From positions 1 to 42,280 of the forward strand of contig NZ_JAKXMK010000005.1 in NCBI RefSeq assembly GCF_022524485.1: a stretch of DNA of 42,280 nt. The letters are read 5' to 3'. The stretch comes from Pseudonocardia alaniniphila (GTDB taxonomy: Bacteria; Actinomycetota; Actinomycetes; Mycobacteriales; Pseudonocardiaceae). The position numbers were made by a program, and so were the translations under genes. Under the pieces are notes generated by a model, which saw nothing but the letters and a program-made list of their open reading frames with translations, did not search any database and was not told the origin of the DNA. Of the stretch, positions 1-7,158 are shown piece by piece. Positions within the stretch are counted from its first letter, which is position 1; each line of letters begins with the position of its first letter.

Positions 1-64
1 GGTGGTAGCCGTGATCGCGGTGGCGGTAGATGCTCGAAACGAACCTGATCTTGCCGGCGCTCAT
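1..64 (-). CDS. Small basic peptide 1 (partial, C-terminus beyond window)
   Basis: A tiny reading frame starts with ATG at 64 and runs off the window edge after 21 codons. The visible C-terminal part is IYRHRDHGYH, rich in Arg, His and Tyr. A strong ribosome-binding site (AGAAAGGAG) lies 7 bases before the ATG. The tail resembles that of the peptide at 1812-1919 (KYHRRHNGYYW), and 17 bases of the leader are identical between the two at the same distance (50 bases) from the start codon. A 13-bp dyad is centred 104 bp upstream, as at the other three peptide loci. No signal peptide or known domain is visible and the function is unknown. It counts as a gene because of the conserved upstream architecture, not because of database knowledge. 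Confidence 0.62.
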   Translation of the reverse strand, partial: MSAGKIRFVSSIYRHRDHGYH

Positions 65-90
65 GCAAGCGCTCCTTTCTGCGTCAGTTC

Positions 91-110
91 AGAACGTCGT
101 GTGGCGTTCT
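91..110 (-). promoter_or_regulatory. Leader dyad of peptide gene 1
   Basis: AGAAC and GTTCT form an inverted repeat separated by 10 bases, 27 bases before the start codon. The same dyad is at 1946-1965 (27 bases before peptide 2) and, with an 11-base spacer, at 4152-4172 (24 bases before peptide 3). On the minus strand a TACAGT -10-like hexamer (112-117) abuts it, so the transcript probably starts inside the dyad. It may be a second operator or a short 5' hairpin; the sequence alone does not decide. Confidence 0.4.
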
Positions 111-161
111 AACTGTAGAACCCAGGTGCAGCCCGAGTAGATCCCAGTCTCGGCCGATATT

Positions 162-174
162 ACCCGAATGGAGT
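162..174 (-). promoter_or_regulatory. 13-bp dyad operator of peptide gene 1
   Basis: On the minus strand this reads ACTCCATTCGGGT, a near-palindrome of form ACTC-N5-GRGT, preceded by CT. Related sites are at 2017-2029, 4225-4237 and 5141-5153. The centre is 104 bp before the ATG at 64. Dyads of this kind are typical targets of LuxR/NarL-type helix-turn-helix regulators. With a -10-like TACAGT at 112-117 the site would sit near -60 from the transcript start, a usual place for a class I activator. The regulator is not encoded in this window. Confidence 0.6.
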
Positions 175-189
175 AGCAGTTCTTTCGGT

Positions 190-1765
190 TTTAGCGGGTC
201 GCATATCGTACGCGACCTTGATGGTTGTCGACGTCGTTGTCGTGTGAACTCGGTCATTAAAGGGATGGTCGAGAACTTGTTTTACCTGGCATTGGTCTCG
301 GTGTGTTCGGGGCCACTGATCGTGCATTCTCTGTGGCGTCGATCAACCATCACCGACCGTACGTCAGGCGACCTGGCACCCGGCTCAGATTCCCGTACCG
401 TGGCGGACTGTCGGGTGCTAGGGAATCCGAAATCACGGAAGAATCGGGCAGTGTGCATAAATGGAGGTACGGCCATCATCGAGACATGCCTCCGGCTCCG
501 TGCGGGCGAGTGCTCGAGGCGGCTGGGAAGCTGCTGTCGGCCGGAGGGGTGCCCACCTTGTTACGGTTGAACGAACCGCGGCGTCCGGCAGGCCGCCGTT
601 CTCTGTCTCCACCAGGAACGTCACCTCGGACCGGACAGGATCTGGCGGATCGTCGTAAATCCCCAGGTAGAGCCCATGTACTGGGCTGCGCGGCGTCACG
701 GCGGCACCCCAGCGTGACCACCTGGTCGCCCGGTCGTCTTTTCCGTCGTCATCGGTCGCATGCCAGCAATCGTGGCCACAGTTGCAGAGGCCGTCGTGCT
801 GGGAGTTCCTTCGGATTCTCCTGCCGACCGGGCCGGCGGCGCTGAACCTGGGTGCCGTCACCCTCCTGCTCCCTCCTGTTCGGCCCGTCAGATGCAGTGT
901 GGCCCTCATGCATCTACACGTGCCCGGAGTCCGTGCAGGTCGGAATTTCGGCTGGAAACGCTCGAACGGAGCAATCCCGGTTCTCCGGCACTCTGTTCTA
1001 CGGCAGTTGCCGCCTGTGCTCACGGCGTCAGGCCCGAAGTCGGGTCGGTCGCGTGCATGCTGTCGGCGTGGCGGCGGCGCCGGCGTCGTTAACGGGCGCT
1101 TCATCGGCTGGCCTTGAGCGGTTTTGCATCCGGCACTGCGGCATTCCGCGGCCCGGACGGGACGTCGACGTCTTCATGTCGGGCCGGAGGTCACCGATAA
1201 AGCGACTGGCAGCTGTGGGCTTCCACACCCGGGACGGGTTTCCAGTGGCGCTGCATCAAGGGGAGCGAACGTTTGGAACCCTGTGGCGGGTAGTCCCAGT
1301 CGAAGCGGATCGGCTTCCGGTGCTGCCCGAGCTATTAGTTGTCGTGCGGGTGTCGTCGACAACCTGTGTTCTGCAAACAAATCAGGCTGTGCCGTGGGCA
1401 CGATGTGCCAGCACGATGTCGAGTGGCGGCCGACGAGCCGAGATCCCGGCATTGGGGACCGATCGGACCATCAATGCTGCGTCTCGCTGGCTGGCGGATT
1501 TATCCGGGTCGGCGGCAGCTGAGCGGCAAACCGCGGCGCCTGTTCGACCTGTAGAAGGACATCTGTGAGCGACCCGAGCCTCGTGGTCGTGAGCAGGAGT
1601 TGCGCAGCCTATTCCGGTAGTGCAAACCGCTGATGGGTGATGTGGCCCGATTCTCGCATTCCGGACGTTCCATGCGAACACCGACGATGGCCACGACGCG
1701 CACCGAACGTTCCTGGAGCAGATCAACGACTAACGGCGAATCTGCAGGTGGAGCACATGTGAGCG
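190..1765. other. 1.6-kb stretch without a convincing gene
   Basis: Both strands have open frames, but none combines a ribosome-binding site, actinobacterial codon use and a recognisable protein. Two patches look faintly coding: the minus strand around 560-720 (it reads VHGLYLGIYDDPP and then FLVETENGG) and the plus strand around 1660-1733 (it reads FHANTDDGHDAHRTFLEQIND, ending at a stop). Either could be the remains of a decayed gene. A GTG at 1565 behind AGAAGGA opens a 22-codon frame that matches nothing else here. I cannot name any of them. Confidence 0.5.
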
Positions 1766-1770
1766 AGGCG

Positions 1771-1799
1771 GTGGCCCCGCCGGAAGCCGGCGGGGCCAC
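1771..1799 (-). terminator. Hairpin terminator of peptide gene 2
   Basis: GTGGCCCCGCCGG and its exact complement CCGGCGGGGCCAC form a perfect 13-bp stem with a 3-base loop. It begins 12 bases past the stop codon of the 35-aa peptide gene. There is no U-run, which is common for actinobacterial terminators. Confidence 0.8.
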
Positions 1800-1811
1800 A
1801 AGCCCAGTTGA

Positions 1812-1919
1812 TCAGTTACCCCACCAGTAGTAGCCGTTGTGGCGGCGGTGGTACTTGTCGTACCACGGCGGGCGCCAGTGGCGGCGACGCTTGCTGGCGA
1901 GACTGATGAATGCCTTCAT
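1812..1919 (-). CDS. Small basic peptide 2 (35 aa, Arg/His/Tyr/Trp-rich)
   Basis: The ATG at 1919 is preceded by AAGGGGGAAC, a strong ribosome-binding site. The product begins MKAFISLASKRRRHW and ends YHRRHNGYYWWGN. About a third of the residues are Arg, Lys or His and there are four Trp, so it is a strongly cationic, aromatic peptide. It has no cysteine, signal peptide or transmembrane segment. A perfect hairpin terminator follows at once, making this a complete one-gene transcription unit. Its C-terminal half resembles peptide 1 and its promoter carries the shared dyad 104 bp upstream. A nucleic-acid- or membrane-binding peptide, an antimicrobial or signalling peptide, or a metal-binding peptide would all fit the composition. 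None can be shown here. Confidence 0.72.
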   Translation of the reverse strand: MKAFISLASKRRRHWRPPWYDKYHRRHNGYYWWGN

Positions 1920-1945
1920 CGTTGTTCCCCCTTAGCTTTCCCTGT

Positions 1946-1965
1946 CGAACACCGTGTGGCGTTCT
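1946..1965 (-). promoter_or_regulatory. Leader dyad of peptide gene 2
   Basis: CGAAC and GTTCT flank a 10-base spacer. The 17 bases at 1953-1969 are identical to 98-114 in front of peptide gene 1, and in both cases they end 50 bases from the start codon. This conservation is outside the coding part and suggests a functional promoter or leader element, or recent duplication of the locus. Confidence 0.42.
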
Positions 1966-2016
1966 AACTATGGAACGTACCTGAAGCTCGACCTGTTTCG
2001 ACTCCGGGCCAACGCT

Positions 2017-2029
2017 ACCCAAACGGAGT
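2017..2029 (-). promoter_or_regulatory. 13-bp dyad operator of peptide gene 2
   Basis: On the minus strand this reads ACTCCGTTTGGGT, preceded by CT and followed by A as at peptide 1. The centre is 104 bp before the ATG at 1919, the same distance as at peptide gene 1. It is the most diverged of the four dyads but keeps the ACTC and GGGT arms. Confidence 0.58.
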
Positions 2030-2039
2030 AGTGGAGCTA

Positions 2040-3925
2040 TAGGGCGCGTTTGGGCTGCTTACAATACGCGCGCTTCCGCTGGGCTTGGCTGTGGATCCCA
2101 TATGAGCTGGCAATATTAAAAGAACCACCAAGCTTCTGTCTCCTTGCTGTCAAACGCAAATTGGCATCATGTTCGGGAAATAGTCTGGTACCGGCGAATC
2201 GGATGATCACCCCTCTTTGGTCGTGAGGCTCGGAGGAGCACGAACCGCACGCGCTCGGAGGGTGCGTCCGGCCCTGGCCCGTCGGTCCGTGCCCCCCGCT
2301 GTCGCACCGCCGATCGACCCGCTCGTCCCGGCCTGGGTCACGACGCACCAGCGCGGATAGGAGGGGCCACCCCGTTCGCCGGGGCACCTGTCTCCGACGC
2401 CAGGTCTGCCCGGCCACGTCGCCGGGTCACGCATCGCAACCATCTCCCCGCCGGACGCAGGCTGCGCACGCCGCCGAGTTCGACGGGCGTCGCGGCGATC
2501 GCCACGTGCCGCCGCGGTCCGAGGCCGCGGGCGACGGGTCGCTCGGTATGTCCGGGTAGGTGTGGTGGATCCGCCGGGGCCCATCCCGGCGCCGCAGGCC
2601 TGCGAGCGCCGTACTGAGGCACGCCACTGGCGCAGGGCTGCCGTAGCGGGCACCGGCCGAGCCCCGCGTCGCTCCCGGTGGCGGACGCGCGGTCCGAGCA
2701 GCTTCTGAGTGCCGGAGGGCCAGCTAGGGCGTCCCGTTGGCTCAGGCCGGGAGCAATCGATGCCGGCACCGCGCCGCGGGGTGGCCGCGATGCTGATCGG
2801 GGCAACTGTCGGTGGGGGAGAGGTCCCTGCCCCGGGATGCTGGAGTCTCGGATGCATCTGTCTCCGTGTCGGGATCGCCGGGTGTGGGTGTGTCCCTCGA
2901 AGCGGTTCGACCGTCCTCTGGCCGGGGGCTCACCTCGTCGGGCGGGCGCCAGGCTGAACAGACAACCCCTGTGCCCGCGAGTCGCGCGGTTCCGGTGGGT
3001 GGGTCGCGAAGATCGCCGTGAGATCGGGCTGTGCGCCCTCGGCGGGGCGGATAGGCGGATCTCGCGGCGATCTTGCTCCCGCGACCCGCGACCCGCGACC
3101 CGCGGGTTGCCCCGGCCCCCGGCCGTGGGTCGCGCGGTACCGGCGGGTGGGCCGTGAAGATCGCCGTGAGATCGGGCTGTGCGCCCTCGGCGGGGCGGAT
3201 AGGCGGATCTCGCGGCGATCTTGCTCCCGCCAGCCGCGGAGCGCCTCGCTCCCGCCCGCGGGTCGCCGGGTTCCCGTGCGCGCGTTGCGAAGATCGCCGC
3301 GAGGTCGGGCTGTGTGCCCTCGGCGGGGCGAACAAGCGAATCTCGCGCCGATCTTGCTCCTGTGGTCGGTGACCCGCGGGTTGCCCCGGCTCCCGTCCGC
3401 GGGTCGCCGGGCTCCCGTGCGTGCGTTGCGAAGATCGTCGTGAGATCGGACTGCGCGCCCTCTGCGGGGCGGATCGGCGGATCTCGCGGCGATCTTGCTC
3501 CTCGCCAGCCGCCAGCCGCCAGCCGCGCTCCTGCCCGCGGGGCGCCTGGTTCCCGTGCGGCGATCTTGGTTCCGCGGTCGGTGACCCGCGGGTTGCCCCG
3601 GCTCCCGTCCGCGGGTCGCGCGGTTCCGGCGGGTGGGCCGTGAAGATCGTCGCGAGATCGGGCTGTGCGCCCTTCGCGGGGCGGGCAGGTGAATCTCGCG
3701 TGGATCTTGTCGGATTCGTGCCCGTGGGTACGGACTGCATGTCGCCTACCACGATCCGTTCCGGAAACGGGACGGTTGCGGGTGAATCGCCTGCGCTGCC
3801 GGGGCCGGCACAAATCGTGCCGGCGGTTGTGGGAGTGCTCGGCGAGAAACGGCGTCACCGCGAGACGGGTGTGTTCCGGATCGGCGAAATCTGTCGGGGG
3901 AGTTCTACCGCAGGATCATCTGTGT
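2040..3925. other. 1.9-kb stretch without a convincing gene
   Basis: Long Arg/Pro/Ala-rich open frames exist on both strands, as expected by chance in very GC-rich DNA. None has a recognisable domain or a good start signal. The first half (2040-2990) shows nothing identifiable. The second half holds the array of five 62-bp palindromes described separately. Confidence 0.55.
3011..3706. repeat. Array of five 62-bp palindromic repeats
   Basis: Five units, each exactly 62 bp, lie at 3011-3072, 3159-3220, 3292-3353, 3433-3494 and 3645-3706, in the same orientation. Each begins GATCGCCGTGAGATC or a close variant and ends GATCTCGCGGCGATC, so the ends pair as a 15-bp stem with one G-T wobble in the best copies. 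Inside is a second short stem of GCCC/GGGC type, so each unit could fold as a two-tier hairpin. Conserved flanks (AA before, TT after) lengthen the stem. Spacers of 71-150 bases are imperfect repeats of CGGGTTGCCCCGGCTCCCG-like sequence, and a half unit (GCGATCTTG) lies near 3560. A sixth copy is at 11499-11560. There are no cas genes and the spacers are related to each other, so this is not CRISPR. Confidence 0.85.
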
Positions 3926-3929
3926 GGCG

Positions 3930-3963
3930 GCGCGGTGGCCCCAGGCATGTGGGACCACCGCGC
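3930..3963 (-). terminator. Hairpin terminator of peptide gene 3
   Basis: GCGCGGTGG pairs with CCACCGCGC across a 16-base loop, just past the stop codon of the 50-aa peptide gene. It is weaker than the terminators of peptide genes 2 and 4 but stands at the same relative place. Confidence 0.6.
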
Positions 3964-3975
3964 ACCGGCTACTGA

Positions 3976-4128
3976 TCAGCGGCGGCCGAGGCGGCCCAGA
4001 ATGTTGATGTTGGTGACCCGGTTGTGACTCCGGCTGGTGCTCTTGTCCCGATCTCCATGCTGGCTGACCCTCGTGTTGCCGTCGTTGCTGTCGTCGTTCT
4101 TGTGGTCCTGGGTCCGGTAGACGGCCAT
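3976..4128 (-). CDS. Small basic peptide 3 (50 aa, Asn/Asp/Ser/Arg-rich)
   Basis: The ATG at 4128 follows GAAAGGAAGGGG, a very strong ribosome-binding site. An in-frame ATG further upstream (4194) lies inside the promoter-leader region and has no such signal, so the 50-aa start is preferred. The protein starts MAVYRTQD, has a hydrophilic Asn/Asp/Ser/Thr-rich middle, then a short hydrophobic patch (TNINIL) and an Arg-rich tail (GRLGRR). Peptide 4 has the same plan and the same MA-x-YR-x-x-D start, so the two are probably paralogues. It has no Cys, signal peptide or known domain. The low-complexity polar middle suggests an unstructured peptide. Confidence 0.7.
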   Translation of the reverse strand: MAVYRTQDHKNDDSNDGNTRVSQHGDRDKSTSRSHNRVTNINILGRLGRR

Positions 4129-4151
4129 GGTGAAACCCCTTCCTTTCACTG

Positions 4152-4172
4152 AGAACCCCGTACGGCGGTTCC
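4152..4172 (-). promoter_or_regulatory. Leader dyad of peptide gene 3
   Basis: AGAAC and GTTCC flank an 11-base spacer, 24 bases before the start codon. This is the same placement as the GAAC/GTTC dyads in front of peptides 1 and 2. Peptide gene 4 lacks a clear copy. Confidence 0.33.
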
Positions 4173-4224
4173 AGCGGGTAGATCGCGCCGGCACTTCTGC
4201 GTGTATCGCGATTCCGCCGATGCC

Positions 4225-4237
4225 ACTCGAATGGAGT
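4225..4237 (-). promoter_or_regulatory. 13-bp dyad operator of peptide gene 3
   Basis: On the minus strand this reads ACTCCATTCGAGT, the most symmetric of the four sites: arms ACTC and GAGT around CATTC. The centre is 103 bp before the ATG at 4128. The conserved block continues downstream as GGCATCGGCGGAATCG, which aligns with GGCGACGGCAGGAATCG at peptide gene 4. Confidence 0.62.
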
Positions 4238-4244
4238 AGGAGTT

Positions 4245-4855
4245 TTTTATTCGGCGGTTTCGTGTGTTTCGCGGTCTTCGACGCCGGGCGCCCGCTGCCG
4301 TGCGAAATGGCGGGGAACCGGCCGATCGACGAATGCTGAGTGATCTATCGGGATATGTGAGGGCCTGGTTCGCCGGGAACCTTTGCGCGGTGTGCGAGGG
4401 AGGTCGTGGCCGGCCCGGTGCCCGTGGGTAGGCGGGCTGGACCTGGGCCGGCGGGGACCGAACGACCGCCGGGCTGCGGCCGAGTCGAGTCGGACCTGGT
4501 GGGCCGGGGGATGCCGAGCGTGCGCCGTCGGGGAGGCCGCGGGGGTGTCGTGACGGCGGCTGTACGTGGCGGCGATGGGGGCGGTCGCTCGGGGAGAGTG
4601 GTGTGCTGCAACTCGGGGAAAAGCGCTCACCGATGAATGGGCGGGTGGAAGACTGCATCCGCTCCGGTGGGCAAGGACGATCGTGCGAGAGGTCGGTTGC
4701 CTATTCCGCAATCCATGCCAAAACGTTCCCGTGTTGTGCTGTGGATGAGCATCGCAGGCATGGATATGCGCGGCAGTGCGGTACGCGCGCCTGTCTCTAC
4801 TACGGAATTCTGGTGAGACGACCGGTCGCCGATCCGCATCTCGCGCGGCAGGCGC
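4245..4855. other. 0.6-kb stretch without a convincing gene
   Basis: Only Pro/Arg-rich chance frames are seen on either strand. No ribosome-binding site with a plausible product and no repeat was found. Confidence 0.55.
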
Positions 4856-4860
4856 CGGCA

Positions 4861-4888
4861 GCGGCCCCGCCCGGAGGGGCGGGGCCGC
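4861..4888 (-). terminator. Hairpin terminator of peptide gene 4
   Basis: GCGGCCCCGCCC and GGGCGGGGCCGC form a perfect 12-bp stem with a 4-base loop, 10 bases past the stop codon of the 48-aa peptide gene. It is a close counterpart of the terminator at 1771-1799. Confidence 0.8.
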
Positions 4889-4898
4889 CGTGCGCCGG

Positions 4899-5045
4899 TT
4901 ACCAGGAGCGGCGGTGGCGGCTTCGCGGCGGGACGATCACGATCCTGTTGATGATCTTGTTCTTGTTGCTGGCTTTGCTGCGGGCGCTGCTGCGGCTCCG
5001 GTTGTGGTTGTGGATGTCGTCGTCGTGGTGCCGGTACTCAGCCAT
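4899..5045 (-). CDS. Small basic peptide 4 (48 aa, His/Asn/Arg-rich)
   Basis: The ATG at 5045 follows AAAGGGG with 6 bases between. The product starts MAEYRHHDDDIHNHNRSRS, continues Ser/Lys/Asn-rich, has a hydrophobic patch (IINRIVIVPP) and ends in a basic tail (RSRHRRSW). The layout matches peptide 3: MA-x-YR start, polar middle, short hydrophobic patch, Arg tail. The N-terminal His/Asp cluster (HHDDDIHNH) could bind a metal ion, but peptide 3 does not share it fully. There is no signal peptide and no Cys. A perfect hairpin terminator follows and the shared dyad lies 102 bp upstream, so it is a complete small transcription unit. Confidence 0.7.
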   Translation of the reverse strand: MAEYRHHDDDIHNHNRSRSSARSKASNKNKIINRIVIVPPRSRHRRSW

Positions 5046-5067
5046 GGTAAATCCCCTTTACTTCGGT

Positions 5068-5079
5068 TGGAGCACCATG
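5068..5079. repeat. Second partial operator copy in leader of peptide gene 4
   Basis: TGGAGCACCATG occurs here and again at 5148-5159, 80 bp apart. The second copy overlaps the operator dyad, so this one looks like a half or degenerate extra site close to the start codon. Confidence 0.4.
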
Positions 5080-5140
5080 CGGTGATCCCACCCGAGGCAC
5101 GTTCCCACGCTTCCGGTGGATCACGATTCCTGCCGTCGCC

Positions 5141-5153
5141 ACTCGGATGGAGC
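5141..5153 (-). promoter_or_regulatory. 13-bp dyad operator of peptide gene 4
   Basis: On the minus strand this reads GCTCCATCCGAGT, matching the ACTC-N5-GAGT pattern except for the first base. The centre is 102 bp before the ATG at 5045, the same spacing as at the other three peptide genes. A small hairpin (CATCC-TTTTTC-GGATG, 5281-5296) further upstream is of unknown role; nothing else is seen between here and the dehydrogenase gene ending at 5346. Confidence 0.57.
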
Positions 5154-5345
5154 ACCATGTTCATCAGCCCGCTCATGCGTATCCAATGGCCTGACGATGC
5201 CGGTCGGCGGTAAGGATGATCCGGAGTACAGGAATGGTCGGTCGCTGTTTAACCCGGACGTCGGTCCGAGATATGCGGAGCATCCTTTTTCGGATGTTGC
5301 TGCCGATGATTGCCCGGACCGACCGGCTCTCGCGGACGGGAATGG

Positions 5346-6431
5346 TCAGGTCGCTACGCCGAGCTGTGTCGCCGTCCGCTGGAGCGCGTCCCACGTTGCG
5401 ACGGGCAACGGCACGCCGTCGGCGAGGCGTGCCGCACGCGTCCGCGCCTCTGGCTCACCCGGAGCGAGAACAGGCGCTTCCTCGTCGATCGGCCGGGCCG
5501 CGAGCACCCAGTCCAGGTACTCCCGTCCGATCCGCTCGAACTCGGCCTGCGTGCCGAAGTGCGCGGGGGAGAGGTAGACGGAGAGCATGCCGTTGGCGAT
5601 GCCGCGGCGTTCGCCCTCGAGCGGCCCGGCGCATCCGCCCCCGGTCAGGGCGCCCGCGAGGAGCTCGCACATGAGGGCGAGGCCGGATCCCTTGTGCTCG
5701 CCGAAGGCCCGGATCGCACCGGTGCCCCCGCTCGGCCTGCGCAGGTCGGTGCTCGCGTACTCGCCGTAGAGGACGTGCGGGTCTCCGGAGCGCCGGCCGT
5801 CGGGGCCGACGAGGGCGTCCGGGGGCAGCGGCCTGCCGCCGTAGGAGGCCACCTGGACCTTGCCCTCGGCCACGAGCGAGGTGGCGAAGTCCAGCACCAC
5901 CGGACGTTCGGGGAGCGGTAGCCCGATCGCGAACGGAGCCGTGGAGAAGCGGCGCTCGACCGCTCCGAACGGAGCCACCAGCGGCGATCCGGCGACGTTG
6001 ACGAAGTGGATCGAGATGAGTCCGGCGCCGATCGCGGTCTCCGCGTAGGCGCCGACGCGCCCGATGTGCCCGGCGCTCCGCAGCGCCACGATGCACGTTC
6101 CCTGTGCCTGTGCCCGCTCGATCCCCAGCGCCACGGCCTGTGTCGCGACGGTCTGCCCGAAGCCGAGCTGCCCGTCGAGCACCACGAACGCGCCGCCGTC
6201 GGTGACCATCTGCGCGTTGCGTCCGGGAAGGACGTATCCCGCGCGCATCCAGTCGATGTAGATCGGCACGCGCACCACGCCGTGGCTGTCGTGCCCGGTC
6301 AGGTTGGCGCCGACGAGCTCGTGGGCGATGTGTCCGCCCTCCTCGTCGTCGCAACCCGCCGCGACGAAGATGTCGCGCACCATCGTCTCCAGTGCGCCGG
6401 CCGTCACCAGCTGCACCTGAGCGTTCGTCAT
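5346..6431 (-). CDS. Ldh/malate dehydrogenase-family oxidoreductase (YbiC/YiaK/AllD type)
   Basis: This is an NAD(P)-dependent dehydrogenase of the type-2 malate/L-lactate family, cytoplasmic and about 361 aa, the usual length. The family signatures are clear: GHDSHGVVRVP near the N-terminus, GHIGRVGAYAE in the middle, and HKGSGLALMCELLAGALTGGG towards the end. Characterised relatives reduce 2-oxo acids or diketo-gulonate or oxidise ureidoglycolate, so the substrate cannot be fixed from sequence. A GTG at 6476 would add 15 residues, but ATG 6431 has GAGG before it and fits the family's N-terminus. It is last in the sugar-acid operon, so a role in oxidising or reducing a sugar-acid intermediate is likely. 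Confidence 0.85.
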   Translation of the reverse strand: MTNAQVQLVTAGALETMVRDIFVAAGCDDEEGGHIAHELVGANLTGHDSHGVVRVPIYIDWMRAGYVLPGRNAQMVTDGGAFVVLDGQLGFGQTVATQAVALGIERAQAQGTCIVALRSAGHIGRVGAYAETAIGAGLISIHFVNVAGSPLVAPFGAVERRFSTAPFAIGLPLPERPVVLDFATSLVAEGKVQVASYGGRPLPPDALVGPDGRRSGDPHVLYGEYASTDLRRPSGGTGAIRAFGEHKGSGLALMCELLAGALTGGGCAGPLEGERRGIANGMLSVYLSPAHFGTQAEFERIGREYLDWVLAARPIDEEAPVLAPGEPEARTRAARLADGVPLPVATWDALQRTATQLGVAT

Positions 6432-6486
6432 CGTGTCTGCCTCGTTGCTTGCCACGATCACAGGATGGCTGATCACCCGTGTGATC

Positions 6487-7122
6487 TCAGTCCTGCGCTT
6501 CCTCGGACCAGGTGCCGAAGCAGAGGCGCGAGATCTCGTCCCAGTACCCGCCCTTGACCAGGGTGGGCGGGGTCAACCAACTGCCCCCGACGCATGCGAC
6601 GTTGGGCAGGGCGAGGTAGTCGGCGGCGTTGCCGTGGTTCACCCCGCCCGTGGGGCAGAAGGTGACGCCGGGCAGCGGCCCGGCGAGCGCCTCGAGATAG
6701 CTCGGACCGCCGGCGGGGCCGGCCGGGAAGAACTTCATCTCGGTGATGCCGTGGCGGAGCAGGGCCAGTGCCTCGGTCGCCGTGGCCACCCCGGGCAGCA
6801 CCGGCACCCGCTCGGCGAGCATCGCGGTGACCAGGGGCTCCGGCGAACCGGGGGAGACCAGGAACCGGGCGCCTGCCGTGACGGCCATCGTGGCCTGCTC
6901 GGGTCTGGTGATCGTGCCTGCTCCCACGAGCATGTCGGGCACCTGCTCGGTCACGCGGGCGATCGCCTCGAGCGCCACGGGGGTGCGCAGGGTGAGCTCC
7001 ATGATCGGGACGCCTCCCGCGAGGAGTGCGCGCGCGAGCGGCACGGCGTCGTCGGCGTCGTCGAGGACGACGACCGGGATCACCCGGCTCAACGCCATCA
7101 GGTCGGTAGCGGTTGTCGACAT
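6487..7122 (-). CDS. eda: 2-dehydro-3-deoxy-phosphogluconate (KDPG) aldolase
   Basis: It splits KDPG (or its galactonate epimer) into pyruvate and glyceraldehyde-3-phosphate, the last step of the Entner-Doudoroff-type route. The 211-aa length and motifs match class I Eda: general base Glu42 in MELTLRTP, VGAGTI at 66-71, SPG at 90-92, Schiff-base Lys130 in KFFPA, then CPTGGV and GGSWL. The start is well set by AGGAGGT seven bases before the ATG. It lies 36 bases after the kinase gene that makes its substrate. Nothing in the sequence separates KDPG from KDPGal specificity. Confidence 0.92.
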   Translation of the reverse strand: MSTTATDLMALSRVIPVVVLDDADDAVPLARALLAGGVPIMELTLRTPVALEAIARVTEQVPDMLVGAGTITRPEQATMAVTAGARFLVSPGSPEPLVTAMLAERVPVLPGVATATEALALLRHGITEMKFFPAGPAGGPSYLEALAGPLPGVTFCPTGGVNHGNAADYLALPNVACVGGSWLTPPTLVKGGYWDEISRLCFGTWSEEAQD

Positions 7123-7158
7123 GCGCCTACCTCCTCCGGGTCGGCGGCCACGGGCGGC

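Noticed and set aside
433..1104. 223-codon minus-strand frame as a gene
   Set aside because: A middle patch looks protein-like, but there is no start signal, both ends are Arg/Pro-rich chance sequence and no family is recognised. It may be a relic, so it is noted only in the stretch description.
852..1568. 238-codon plus-strand frame as a gene
   Set aside because: No ribosome-binding site, no domain, and composition like random GC-rich translation.
1745..1760. Fifth operator copy (GGTGGAGCACATG)
   Set aside because: It shares only GGAGCAC with the site at peptide gene 4, lacks the second arm and is not placed before a small frame.
3011..3706. Possible CRISPR array
   Set aside because: Repeats are 62 bp and strongly palindromic, spacers are long, uneven in length and related to each other, and no cas gene is present. 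A lone copy far away also argues for a dispersed repeat.
2338..3858. Long minus-strand frame across the palindrome array
   Set aside because: Its product is repeated Arg/Pro/Ala-rich sequence produced by the DNA repeats. It has no start signal or known domain.
1..5160. Classical RiPP (lanthipeptide, lasso or thiopeptide) precursors
   Set aside because: The peptides have no Cys core, no leader/core boundary and no modification or export genes nearby. A distant partner cannot be excluded.
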